From Anaerotruncus colihominis (GTDB lineage: Bacteria > Bacillota > Clostridia > Oscillospirales > Ruminococcaceae): DNA of 64,000 nt. Under the pieces are notes generated by a model. It was not told where the DNA came from. It did no database searches and worked only from the letters and a program-made list of their open reading frames with translations. This document shows, one piece after another, positions 42,375-50,835 of the stretch (position 1 is its first letter; each line of letters opens with the position of its first letter). The translations under genes and the position numbers were made by a program. Location: NCBI RefSeq assembly GCF_010206195.1, contig NZ_VIQT01000009.1, positions 1 to 64,000 on the forward strand. The letters are read 5' to 3'.

Positions 42375-43201
42375 AAAAGCGGATTGCGCTCTATGGAAAG
42401 GGCGGTATCGGAAAGACGACTGTGGCGGTCAATACCGCGCTGTGCATGGCGCGGTGTGGGTACCGCGTTCTGCTTGTCGGCTGTGATCCGAAGCAGGATA
42501 CGACGCGGCTTTTGACAAAGGAGCCTCTGTTATCCATTTTGGAACAGTACAGTGGGCCGTGCGGGCTGTCTTTGCAGGAAGGGCTGATCGCCAACCCGCG
42601 CCCCAATCTATGGTGCTGCGAAGCCGGAGGCCCGAAGCCGGGCGTTGGATGCGCGGGGCGGGGCATCGCGATCGCCCTGAACGCGCTCGAAAAAGCAGGT
42701 TGGTTTGACCGCGTCGACGTTGTACTGTACGACGTTCTGGGCGATGTGGTCTGTGGCGGCTTTTCAACGCCGGTTACAAAGGGGTATGCACGGGAACTCT
42801 ATATTGTGACATCGGGCGAGCAGGCGTCGCTGTTCGCGGCCAATAATATTCTTGCGGGGATGCAGGGACTAGGCGCCTGCGTCAGGGGACTGATCTATCA
42901 GGAACGGCGTTTTACAGGCGAGGATATGCTTGTTGAGACATTCAGCCAGCGCGTCAATGTGCCTGTTGCGGTGAAAATCGGCTTTTCCGAGCGGATCAAG
43001 CTGTGTGAGATGCATGATATGGCTGTGAGCGAGGAGGAACGCGCCGGAACTGAAACAGCACAGTTCATGGCTTTAGCCGAACGGCTGCTGACTGAAAGCG
43101 GTCCGCCAGTCGAGATCTGTCCAATGGACCGGACACGGTTGAGCCAATTCATACGTGAATGTATGCCGTCGGTTGCAGGCGGTAAAGGGGGAAAATCCTG
43201 A
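42371..43201 (+). CDS. Nitrogenase-like iron protein (NifH/BchL/MarH type)
   Basis: The 276-residue P-loop ATPase has Walker A GKGGIGKTT (residues 9-17), switch GCDPKQDTT and both family signatures: GGPKPGVGCAGRG with cluster ligand C94 and R97, and DVLGDVVCGGFSTP with ligand C128. So it can hold a subunit-bridging 4Fe-4S cluster and donate electrons to the component-1-like pair with ATP hydrolysis. It lies directly after that pair and its stop overlaps the next ATG by one base. It is shorter than NifH (about 290), as usual in nitrogenase-like groups. Confidence 0.88.
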   Translation: MKKRIALYGKGGIGKTTVAVNTALCMARCGYRVLLVGCDPKQDTTRLLTKEPLLSILEQYSGPCGLSLQEGLIANPRPNLWCCEAGGPKPGVGCAGRGIAIALNALEKAGWFDRVDVVLYDVLGDVVCGGFSTPVTKGYARELYIVTSGEQASLFAANNILAGMQGLGACVRGLIYQERRFTGEDMLVETFSQRVNVPVAVKIGFSERIKLCEMHDMAVSEEERAGTETAQFMALAERLLTESGPPVEICPMDRTRLSQFIRECMPSVAGGKGGKS

Positions 43202-44199
43202 TGACGAAGGAACAGCCTGTTTTGACGCTTTCACATGTGACAACGAGCTTTCAAACGGCACATGGGCTGCTGCCGGCTGTGGATGATGTCGGCTTTTCGG
43301 TTTTCCCGCGTGAGATCGTAGCGGTTGTAGGCGAATCAGGCTCCGGCAAGACGGTAACATGCTTGTCGGTGATCGGGCTGGCCGGCGCGTCGGCTGTGAC
43401 AAAGGGCAGCATTGTTTTTAACGGGCGGGAGCTTGTGGGGCTGCCCTCCGACGAGCTGCGGCAGGTGCGCGGCGGAGAGATCGGGTTTGTGTTTCAGGAG
43501 CCGATGACAAGCCTCAATCCCGTTTTTACCGTCGGCAACCAGTTAGACGAGACGCTGCGCGCCCACACAAAGCTGTCAAAGGAGCAGCGCAAACAGCGAA
43601 TCATACAGCTGTTTGAGCTTTGCGGCATTCCGGAGCCGGAACAGCGGATGCGTTGTTATCCATACGAGCTCTCAGGAGGGATGAAGCAGCGCGTGATGAT
43701 TGCGATGGCGCTTTGCTGCGATCCGAAAATCCTGATCGCGGACGAGCCGACCACCGCGCTTGACGTGACCATTCAGGCACAGGTATTGGGGCTTCTGCGC
43801 ACGCTGCGCGATCAGCTTGGGATGTCGATTGTGATTGTAACGCACGACCTTGGGGTCGTCGCAAACTTTGCGGAACGGGTCGTTGTCATGTACGCAGGCA
43901 AGATTGTGGAGGAGGGACCGACCCGTGAGGTGCTCGATCATCCGCGCCATTGTTACACGCGTGGTCTGATCGCATCGATTCCCCGCCTGACAACACAGCG
44001 AGGGCAGGCTCTCCCAGTGATCCCCGGCAACGTGCCGGATCTTTCACAGATGCCCGAGGGGTGCCGGTTCGCGCCGCGCTGCGGCTCGGCGACGGACGCT
44101 TGCAAACAGCCGCCGCCGGAAATCGTTGTAAGTCCCGGCCACCGTGCAAGCTGCTGGCTTGCGGAGCAAAAGGAGGATACAGCGTATGGCGCAGACTGA
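43201..44199 (+). CDS. dppD: Dpp/Opp-type ABC importer ATPase (DppD-like)
   Basis: The 332-residue ATPase has Walker [10 protein letters not shown], signature LSGGMKQRV, Walker [14 protein letters not shown] and the C-terminal oligopeptide-transporter zone [15 protein letters not shown], a site that binds a 4Fe-4S cluster in some DppD proteins. It overlaps the iron-protein gene by one base, which ties transport tightly to the nitrogenase-like enzyme. Importers of this family take up peptides, nickel or metal chelates; the substrate here is unknown. Confidence 0.88.
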   Translation: MTKEQPVLTLSHVTTSFQTAHGLLPAVDDVGFSVFPREIVAVVGESGSGKTVTCLSVIGLAGASAVTKGSIVFNGRELVGLPSDELRQVRGGEIGFVFQEPMTSLNPVFTVGNQLDETLRAHTKLSKEQRKQRIIQLFELCGIPEPEQRMRCYPYELSGGMKQRVMIAMALCCDPKILIADEPTTALDVTIQAQVLGLLRTLRDQLGMSIVIVTHDLGVVANFAERVVVMYAGKIVEEGPTREVLDHPRHCYTRGLIASIPRLTTQRGQALPVIPGNVPDLSQMPEGCRFAPRCGSATDACKQPPPEIVVSPGHRASCWLAEQKEDTAYGAD

Positions 44200-45196
44200 C
44201 CGGCCGCTTGTGAAAGCGGAGCATATCGTCAAGCATTTCCCAATTCGCGGCGGGGTGTTTTTACGGCAGGTGGACAGCGTCAAGGCGGTCAATGACGTTT
44301 CGCTGGAAATCCGCGAGGGGGAGACATATGGCCTGGTGGGGGAATCAGGCTGCGGCAAATCGACGCTGGGCAGCGTGCTGCTCGGGCTTGAGCAGCCGAC
44401 TTCAGGCAGAGTGCTGTTCGATGGCGCAGACCTGACCGCCTATTCCCGGCAAAAGCGGCGCGAGCTGCGCCGGCAGATTCAGGTTGTTTTTCAGGATCCA
44501 TATGAATCCTTAAACCCGCGTATGACCGTCGGGGAGATCGTGTCCGAGGGGCTGCGCATCCAGGGCGGTTGTTCCGCGCAGGAACGCCGCGAACGCGTGC
44601 TGCAAATTCTGGAGCAGGTCGGCCTTTCCAAAGAGCATTACGCACGCTATCCGCATGAATTTTCCGGCGGCCAGCGGCAGCGCATCGGTATTGCCCGCGC
44701 GCTGATTGTCAGCCCGCGCTTTATCGTGTGCGACGAGCCGGTTTCCGCGCTGGATGTTTCCGTACAGGCACAGATTATCAATCTGCTGCGCGATTTGCAG
44801 CGCAGGCACGGCTTTGCATATTTGTTCATCGCCCATGGCCTGAACGTCGTCAAATATCTCAGCGGGCGCATTGGCGTGATGTATCTTGGGCAGCTTGTGG
44901 AGGAGGCCGGATCGGACGCCTTGTTTGACCATCCGCGCCATCCATATACACAGGCGCTTTTGAAGGCGATTCCGGACATCGATGCGGTATCCGGCGCTTT
45001 TGAACAGACGCTCGGCGGCGATGTACCAAGCCCGGTTCATCTGCCAACCGGCTGCCCGTTTCATCCGCGGTGTGCGCACCGCATGGAGATTTGCTCATCC
45101 GCGCTTGCCCCTGTCGTAAGCTTCGGCGGAGAAATGGTGCGTTGCCACCTGTATTCACAGTCCGACGCCGCCCCGGATGGGCGGAAAATACCATAG
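44186..45196 (+). CDS. dppF: Dpp/Opp-type ABC importer ATPase (DppF-like)
   Basis: The 336-residue second ATPase has Walker [27 protein letters not shown], signature FSGGQRQR and Walker [14 protein letters not shown], with the cysteine-rich [14 protein letters not shown] end. The ATG at 44186 has AAGGAGGA upstream and overlaps the DppD-like gene by 14 bases. It forms a heterodimer with that ATPase. In the H-loop, [10 protein letters not shown] keeps the histidine, but glycine replaces the usual aspartate. Confidence 0.88.
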   Translation: MAQTDRPLVKAEHIVKHFPIRGGVFLRQVDSVKAVNDVSLEIREGETYGLVGESGCGKSTLGSVLLGLEQPTSGRVLFDGADLTAYSRQKRRELRRQIQVVFQDPYESLNPRMTVGEIVSEGLRIQGGCSAQERRERVLQILEQVGLSKEHYARYPHEFSGGQRQRIGIARALIVSPRFIVCDEPVSALDVSVQAQIINLLRDLQRRHGFAYLFIAHGLNVVKYLSGRIGVMYLGQLVEEAGSDALFDHPRHPYTQALLKAIPDIDAVSGAFEQTLGGDVPSPVHLPTGCPFHPRCAHRMEICSSALAPVVSFGGEMVRCHLYSQSDAAPDGRKIP

Positions 45197-45219
45197 ATGC
45201 CATAATAAGGAGGATCATT

Positions 45220-46896
45220 ATGTTGCATTCTGTCAAGACGAGGCTTTTTGCGGCGGCGCTTTGCGGCGCGATGCTACTGACCACCGCGTGCGGCGGCTCC
45301 GCAGCGGGAGGGACCGGTCCCGCCGCTGCATCCGGCGCGGGAAATGCTTCAACTGCATCGTCCGGGACCGCAGGAACAGGGGAAACGGATGGCCCAAAGT
45401 ACGGCGGCACTCTGACGACCTATACGTCGGCCGACCCGAAAAGCTTTGACCCGGCCGCCTTGAGCGCATGGGACCAGACAATCGTAGCGGCAAACATCCT
45501 TGAGGGCCTGGTGCGTTTAAATCCCGAGGGCAACACGATTGAGCCTGGTATCGCAAAGAGCTGGGAGCCATCCGAGGATGGAACGGTCTGGACCTTCCAT
45601 CTGCGCGATGCGAAGTTCCACAATGGCCGCGTGGTGACAGCGCAGGACTTCAAATATTCCTTTGAGCGTGTCGCCAATCCGCAGACAGCTTCCCCAGCCG
45701 CATGGATGCTTAATAAGCTCCAGGGCTTCGCCGAATATACCGCCGGCAGCGCCAGTGAGATCAGCGGCATCAAGGTTGTGGATGATCATACATTGGAGCT
45801 GACTCTGACAGAATCATATGCGCCGTTTGTTTCAATGCTGTCGTCAGCCGCACTGGCTGTTGTCCCGCAGGAAGCCGTCGAGGAATTCGGCGACGATTTT
45901 GGACAGCATGTTGTAGCCGCCGGACCGTTTACTGTCGGACAGTGGAATTTCAACCAGGATCTGACGATCAATGCGTTTGAAGATTACTGGGCGGGCCGTC
46001 CATACCTTGACAGTGTAAAATTCAAGGTCATTAACGATGAAAACACACGCATTGTAGAGTTTGACGCAGGCACGCTCGATGTTGCCTGGATCACCCCGGC
46101 GCACTACGATCGCCTGACGAGCGATCCGCGCTATGCCAACAGCATCGGCCGCGCTGATACGCTGCATACCAGCTTTTTGATGTTCAACATGGAAAAGGAG
46201 CCGTTTGCGTCGAACAAGGCGCTGCGCGAGGCTGTGCTGTATGCGCTTGATACACAGGCTGTTATCGATATGCTCCAAGCGCGCGCCTCTGTGGCGAACG
46301 TCCTGCTCCCGAGCGGTATGCTCGGTTCCGGCGACCCGGCGACCACGCCGCCCTACGATGTGGAAAAAGCAAAGGCCAAAATGGCCGAAGCTGGTTATGC
46401 CGACGGTTTGCCGCAGGCATTTGAAGTCATCACGCCCGCATGGAACAATAACATCAAGATTTTGGAGATCTACCAGCAGAATCTGAAAGAGATCGGCATC
46501 AACATTGAAATCAAGGCGCTGGAAAATTCCGCTTATAACGAGGCGCGCGATTCCGGACAGTTTGAAATCGCCTGGGGCAATATCGTTGCGACATATCCCG
46601 ATTCAGACGCTATGTTTTATCCACTGCTTCATTCCGACAATATCGGAGCAGCCGGAAACTACGCCCGCTACTCCAATCCGGAGGTTGACGCGCTGATTGA
46701 ACAGGCCCGCGCCTCCACAGATGACAATGAGCGCGCGTCTCTGTACCAGCAGATCGAACAGTTGGTGCTTGAGGATCTGCCGTATACATATCTGACGCAC
46801 AATATTTACGTCGACATCTGCCAGCCGTTCGTCCAGGATTACTGCCCGAGCGCCCTGGATGTATCGACCTATCACCGTGTCTGGCTTGATAAGTAA
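45220..46896 (+). CDS. Extracellular solute-binding lipoprotein, family 5 (DppA-like)
   Basis: The 558-residue lipoprotein has a signal peptide and lipobox LLTTACGGS, an A/G/S/T-rich linker, then an SBP_bac_5 fold with GGTLTTYTSADPKSFDP and LVRLNPEGNTIEPGIAKSWE near the start. It captures the substrate outside the cell for the Dpp-type permeases. The true start at 45220 has AGGAGG upstream. A 17-bp hairpin follows the stop, which is often seen after the most abundant protein of an importer operon. Confidence 0.9.
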   Translation: MLHSVKTRLFAAALCGAMLLTTACGGSAAGGTGPAAASGAGNASTASSGTAGTGETDGPKYGGTLTTYTSADPKSFDPAALSAWDQTIVAANILEGLVRLNPEGNTIEPGIAKSWEPSEDGTVWTFHLRDAKFHNGRVVTAQDFKYSFERVANPQTASPAAWMLNKLQGFAEYTAGSASEISGIKVVDDHTLELTLTESYAPFVSMLSSAALAVVPQEAVEEFGDDFGQHVVAAGPFTVGQWNFNQDLTINAFEDYWAGRPYLDSVKFKVINDENTRIVEFDAGTLDVAWITPAHYDRLTSDPRYANSIGRADTLHTSFLMFNMEKEPFASNKALREAVLYALDTQAVIDMLQARASVANVLLPSGMLGSGDPATTPPYDVEKAKAKMAEAGYADGLPQAFEVITPAWNNNIKILEIYQQNLKEIGINIEIKALENSAYNEARDSGQFEIAWGNIVATYPDSDAMFYPLLHSDNIGAAGNYARYSNPEVDALIEQARASTDDNERASLYQQIEQLVLEDLPYTYLTHNIYVDICQPFVQDYCPSALDVSTYHRVWLDK

Positions 46897-46911
46897 GAGC
46901 TGTTGGAGCAG

Positions 46912-46949
46912 TCAGGCCCCGCGGAACAGCATTGTTCCGCGGGGCCTGA
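46912..46949. repeat. Long perfect hairpin after the binding-protein gene
   Basis: A 17-bp perfect stem with loop GCAT, rich in GC and without T tract, lies 15 bases after the stop and 26 bases before the permease start. It probably stabilises the upstream mRNA or partly ends transcription. Confidence 0.75.
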
Positions 46950-46974
46950 TGAAGAATGAAAGGGAGTGGCTTTG

Positions 46975-47901
46975 ATGCCCCGCTATATTGTCCGCAGACT
47001 GCTTGCCCTGATTCCTGTCATACTCGGGCTGACGCTGGTCATTTTCCTGTTGGTCAACGTTATTCCCGGCGACACGGCCAGGCTGATCGCCGGCGAATAC
47101 GCCGATGAGGCCACAGTGGAGCAAATCCGCACAACAATGGGGCTTGACAAGCCGATCCTGGTACAGTATGGCAATTACCTTCTGGACTTGGTACAGGGGG
47201 ATTTGGGACGGTCCTATCAGACGCATCGTCCCGTGCTGGAGGAAATATTGACTGTCTTTCCAAAAACGATTCAGCTGGCCGTCACAACAGAAGTGATCAG
47301 TATCGTTGTCGGCCTGTTTTTGGGAATGAGCGCGGCCGTGCGCCGTGGCAGCCTGTTTGACCGAGGCATCACGATGTTTGGAGTATTGGGGCTTTCAATC
47401 CCGCAGTTTTGGTTCGCACTGATTTTACAGCTTGTTTTAGCTGTAAAATTCGGCTGGCTGCCCCCTTCCGGTTATCAGGGCGGGTTTGATATCTATATCA
47501 TCCTGCCGGCTATTACCCTGGGCATTCCGTCCGCCGGAATGATGGCCCGCATCTCCCGATCAGCGTTTTTGGAGGTGTTGCCACAGAACTATATCCGCAC
47601 AGCGCGTGCCAAGGGCCTGCAGGAAAAAAGTGTCATCTGGAAACATGCGCTGAAAAATGCGTTGATCCCGGTGCTGTCGCTTGTCGGTACGGATATGAGC
47701 CGCCTTTTGACAGGCACAATGATTGTGGAGAGCGTTTTTTCCTGGCCGGGGATTGGAAAGTATGGATACGACGCCTTATTTTATAAGGATATGCCGGCTT
47801 TACAGGCAACCGTACTCGTCCTTGCCGTGAGCATCTGCCTGGTCAACCTGGCGGTCGACGTCCTGTATGCCGCCGCTGATCCGCGCGTCAGATATCATTA
47901 A
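46975..47901 (+). CDS. dppB: Dpp-type ABC importer permease (DppB-like)
   Basis: The 308-residue permease begins MPRYIVRRLLALIPVILG, with six transmembrane helices and the EAA-type loop YIRTARAKGLQEKSVIWKHA near residue 205. The ATG at 46975 is chosen; a GTG at 46966 would fall inside the ribosome site. It pairs with the DppC-like permease encoded after it. Confidence 0.9.
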   Translation: MPRYIVRRLLALIPVILGLTLVIFLLVNVIPGDTARLIAGEYADEATVEQIRTTMGLDKPILVQYGNYLLDLVQGDLGRSYQTHRPVLEEILTVFPKTIQLAVTTEVISIVVGLFLGMSAAVRRGSLFDRGITMFGVLGLSIPQFWFALILQLVLAVKFGWLPPSGYQGGFDIYIILPAITLGIPSAGMMARISRSAFLEVLPQNYIRTARAKGLQEKSVIWKHALKNALIPVLSLVGTDMSRLLTGTMIVESVFSWPGIGKYGYDALFYKDMPALQATVLVLAVSICLVNLAVDVLYAAADPRVRYH

Positions 47902-48002
47902 GGCTTTGTCGAAGCCAGAACGTTTTCAAACAGCCCCTCAGGCTGTAGAAAATCCACTTTTATCTTTATGCCGATGCGAAGCGGCGGAATGGATGGTCTT
48001 TT

Positions 48003-48944
48003 ATGGAACAGAACCGATACCTTCCTAAAAATAAAAAATACCGTTGGATGCTGGAATCAGGCGCGCCGCCATCGGGAAGCCTGTATCGGGATGCCTGGCA
48101 GGCGCTCAAAAAGGATCGCGCCGCTATGATTGGGCTAGTGGTCATCGTGGCTCTGGCTGCGCTTTCGATTCTGCTCCCCATGATTCTTGGACTCGATCCG
48201 GAAGCTATCGAGTCGCGCAGAGTTGTCGATGGGAAAAACCTGTTTCCACCATTTGCGCCTGACCTTGCGAACATCATGGGCACGGACCAGCTTGGCCGCG
48301 ATATATTCACCCGCGTGCTGTATGGCATTCGCGTTTCTTTGCTGGTCGGCGTTGTCGCACGCGGGCTTACCATGATTGTTGGAATTGTACTCGGCGTTGC
48401 GGCAGCCTATTTTGGCGGATGGGTCGACATGGTCATTATGCGTCTGACCGACGTTTTTCTCGCTTTCCCAGTGATGCTGCTGGCGATGGTGATCACACTG
48501 GTCATGGGGCCGAGCCTGTTTACTGTTTGCCTTGCGCTCGTCGTCGTCGGCTGGCCGGATGTCACAAGGCTTTTGCGGGGGCAGGCGCTGGCGCTCAAAG
48601 AGAAAGAGTATGTCAAGGCGTCGCGTGCGCTTGGCGCGTCGCATTTCTGGATCATCACACGTCAGCTTCTGCCTGGATGCCTGTCTCTGATTATCGTATC
48701 CTTTTCAATGGGAATTCCAGGCGCAATCATGTACGAGTCCGGGCTGAGCTTTTTTGGATTTGGTATTCGTCCGCCGACGCCTTCCCTGGGAAATATGATC
48801 GCCGATGCGCGCGGCTACATGACCATTTGTCCGTGGTACATTCTGTATCCAGGTCTGATGCTGATTATTATTGTTGTCGCATTTAATATTCTGGGCGATG
48901 GGCTCAACGATGCGCTTGACCCGTATGCCAGAAAACGGAAGTAA
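48003..48944 (+). CDS. dppC: Dpp-type ABC importer permease (DppC-like)
   Basis: The 313-residue permease has the N-terminal OppC-type segment (DAWQALKKDRAAMIGLVVI), GTDQLGRDIFTRVLYG, and the EAA loop YVKASRALGASHFWIITRQL, then six helices in all. It completes the importer with DppB-, DppD- and DppF-like parts. NifB follows three bases after its stop, so importer and cofactor synthesis are in one operon. Confidence 0.92.
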   Translation: MEQNRYLPKNKKYRWMLESGAPPSGSLYRDAWQALKKDRAAMIGLVVIVALAALSILLPMILGLDPEAIESRRVVDGKNLFPPFAPDLANIMGTDQLGRDIFTRVLYGIRVSLLVGVVARGLTMIVGIVLGVAAAYFGGWVDMVIMRLTDVFLAFPVMLLAMVITLVMGPSLFTVCLALVVVGWPDVTRLLRGQALALKEKEYVKASRALGASHFWIITRQLLPGCLSLIIVSFSMGIPGAIMYESGLSFFGFGIRPPTPSLGNMIADARGYMTICPWYILYPGLMLIIIVVAFNILGDGLNDALDPYARKRK

Positions 48945-48947
48945 AAT

Positions 48948-49772
48948 ATGAGTCAATCAACAATTCATTCTGCGCTCCCATTTGAACACCCCTGCTTTTC
49001 CAATCATGGAGCGCGTGTGGCGCGTATGCATCTGGCTGTCGCGCCATACTGCAATATCAAATGTGCGTTTTGCCGTCCTACGGTCAATCCGTGCATACAC
49101 GGATGCGCCCCCGGGCTGGCCAATGAGATTCTGACGCCGCAGCAGGCTTTGGAGCGCCTTCGCAGGGTGCGTGAGAGCGGGATGGATATCCGCATCGTCG
49201 GAATCGCGGGACCAGGGGAGCCGTTGGCAAATCCCGAAACCTTTGAGACGCTGCGCCTTATAAAAGCTGAATACCCGCCAATACATCTCTGTTTAAGTAC
49301 AAATGGTCTGTTCCTTCCGGAGCATGCAAGCCAGCTGGCGCGGCTTGGCGTCGAGACGCTGACTGTAACAGTCAATGCCCATACGCCGAAAGCGGCTATA
49401 CATATTTATGAGCATGTGTCGGGCGAGCGGGGAGAGAGTGCCGTCCGCCGCCTTTTGGAGCGTCAGAGGACGGGCGTCAAAGAAGCTGTCAAGGCTGGTT
49501 TGGTTGTTAAAATCAATTCGGTCTATGTTCCAGGCGTCAATGACGATGAAATTTTGCAGATTTCCCGGGAAATGCGGGCGATGGGAGCTATGATTCAAAA
49601 TATCCTGCCTGTAATCGCACGCGATACAATGGCGCGGGTTACTCCACCGGACACGGAGCAATTGGAACAGATACGGGAGAGATGCGGCGTCAATCTGGAA
49701 CAGTTTGTGCGCTGCCGGCATTGCCGCGCTGATGCAATTGTGGATGCAAAACCGTCCTGTACGGGAAAATGA
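48948..49772 (+). CDS. nifB: NifB: radical SAM nitrogenase cofactor precursor synthase (minimal form)
   Basis: The 274-residue protein has the NifB start EHPCFSNHGARVARMHLAVA (C16, H14), the radical SAM motif C35-x3-C39-x2-C42 in PYCNIKCAFC, GIAGPGEPLAN and the C-terminal CRHCRADA (C256, C259), all known NifB marks. NifB fuses two 4Fe-4S units and inserts a carbide from SAM to give NifB-co, the core of FeMo-co type cofactors. There is no NifX-like tail. The block after the radical SAM motif (NPCIHGCAPG) differs from the usual CxNESRPG. Its presence argues that the component-1-like pair uses an M-cluster-like cofactor. Confidence 0.85.
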   Translation: MSQSTIHSALPFEHPCFSNHGARVARMHLAVAPYCNIKCAFCRPTVNPCIHGCAPGLANEILTPQQALERLRRVRESGMDIRIVGIAGPGEPLANPETFETLRLIKAEYPPIHLCLSTNGLFLPEHASQLARLGVETLTVTVNAHTPKAAIHIYEHVSGERGESAVRRLLERQRTGVKEAVKAGLVVKINSVYVPGVNDDEILQISREMRAMGAMIQNILPVIARDTMARVTPPDTEQLEQIRERCGVNLEQFVRCRHCRADAIVDAKPSCTGK

Positions 49773-49785
49773 GAAACAGGGAGTT

Positions 49786-50343
49786 GTGGAAGCATTGTTC
49801 AATGTGTTCCCGGATTATTTTGCGAAGGATGTAACCTGTATTGACAGCAGCCTCTTGGACCGATTGAATATCCAGGCCGTCATCACTGATATCGACAATA
49901 CACTGGCCTTGGTGGACGCTCCAGACCCGGAGCCTCTGGCGCAGGAATGGCTGAATTTTTTAGATCGGCACGGTTGCCGGACCGCGATGATTTCTAATAA
50001 CGACCCGCCGCGTGTAGAGGCGTTTGCAAAGCTGTTCAACGCGCCCTATGCCGCACATGCGCAAAAGCCTGCATCCGGCGCTTTTCTGGAGCTGGCCCGC
50101 CGGCTCGGCGTCGAGCCGGAACAGTGCATGGTGGTTGGGGACCAGATGTTTACCGACATTATGGGCGGAAATCGGGCCGGGATGCATACGGTTTTGGTGG
50201 AGCCTTTGGGGAGCGAGCTGGATCATGCGCAGTTTCGGATTCGGCGATGGACTGAAAAGCTGCTGATGGCCATTTACAAGCGAGTGGCACGCGGCCGAAG
50301 CCTGTCAGGCCGAAGTCCGGCCGGCGCAGACGTGACGCTTTGA
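49786..50343 (+). CDS. YqeG-family HAD phosphatase
   Basis: The roughly 185-residue protein of the HAD IIIA group has the catalytic DIDNTL motif in VITDIDNTLALVD (residue about 35), then MISNNDP, KPASGAF and VVGDQMFTDIMGGN. YqeG-type enzymes are phosphatases, with phosphatidylglycerophosphate as one known substrate. The start is uncertain: a GTG at 49786 after CAGGGAG or a TTG at 49795. It is the last gene before two terminators and may simply be read with the operon rather than belong to its function. Confidence 0.8.
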   Translation: MEALFNVFPDYFAKDVTCIDSSLLDRLNIQAVITDIDNTLALVDAPDPEPLAQEWLNFLDRHGCRTAMISNNDPPRVEAFAKLFNAPYAAHAQKPASGAFLELARRLGVEPEQCMVVGDQMFTDIMGGNRAGMHTVLVEPLGSELDHAQFRIRRWTEKLLMAIYKRVARGRSLSGRSPAGADVTL

Positions 50344-50390
50344 AAATGGAATTATAAAATTTTTGTTCCCCTGCGATGCAAATGGAAATA

Positions 50391-50418
50391 AAAATCCCCC
50401 CGCTAAGGGGGATTTTTT
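50391..50418 (+). terminator. First terminator of the nitrogenase-like operon
   Basis: 10-bp stem AAAATCCCCC/GGGGGATTTT, loop CGCTAA, followed by TT. Confidence 0.85.
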
Positions 50419-50463
50419 GTATGATGGATGGTGCTTTAAAAGAAAGGAATATTACAGTTTCAG

Positions 50464-50496
50464 AAAAGGAGCCGGCCTGGGCCGGCTCCTTTTTTC
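50464..50496 (+). terminator. Second terminator of the nitrogenase-like operon
   Basis: 13-bp stem AAAAGGAGCCGGC/GCCGGCTCCTTTT, loop CTGG, followed by a T run. Confidence 0.85.
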
Positions 50497-50673
50497 TTTA
50501 TATGCCAATATATCAAAAGTTAAGAGCTGTTTCGACACGCCGCCGCACCGCAGGCGGTTTCATATACCGTATAAAAGCCTGTCGCCCACTGTAGTCTGAA
50601 ATGGCGTTCAATCCAAAAGAGGCAGCTTTGAAATCAAAACCAAAAGTTATTGATTTGATGAAAATTATGTATT

Positions 50674-50742
50674 TTTAATTATCGATTAAAACAGTTATAC
50701 TTTTACTATAGTAAGAAAAAATAAAAAAAACACGATATCGTG
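50674..50742. promoter_or_regulatory. Operator-like region with three dyads before the dehydrogenase gene
   Basis: TTTAAT/ATTAAA (50674-50690), the perfect palindrome TTACTATAGTAA (50703-50714) and CACGATATCGTG (50731-50742). A possible -10 TATACT (50696-50701) lies directly before the second, so a repressor there would block transcription. Confidence 0.45.
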
Positions 50743-50835
50743 ATAAAAACTGTAGAAAATATGGAGGTTTTTGCAGAAGATCAGACTGCTGGAATCAGAC
50801 ATAGAAATTTAAAGATGAGGAGGATATCAGAGATC

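Larger units (their letters stand above)
50344..50835. other. Gap with two terminators and operator-like palindromes
   Basis: No gene is seen. The left part holds two hairpin terminators; the right part, very AT-rich, holds the start region of the dehydrogenase gene with three dyads. Confidence 0.55.

Noticed and set aside
39844-43201. Canonical nitrogenase (N2 fixation)
   Set aside because: NifEN and NifV are absent, both component-1-like proteins are short and the His442 position seems changed; the pair fits nitrogenase-like enzymes better.
39844-43201. Protochlorophyllide/chlorophyllide reductase or F430 (Cfb) reductase
   Set aside because: Two component-1-like subunits and NifB are present, whereas Cfb uses one subunit type and neither group uses NifB; no tetrapyrrole genes are nearby.
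50420-50600. Small open frames between and after the two terminators
   Set aside because: They run through the terminator stems and lack family likeness or a promoter.
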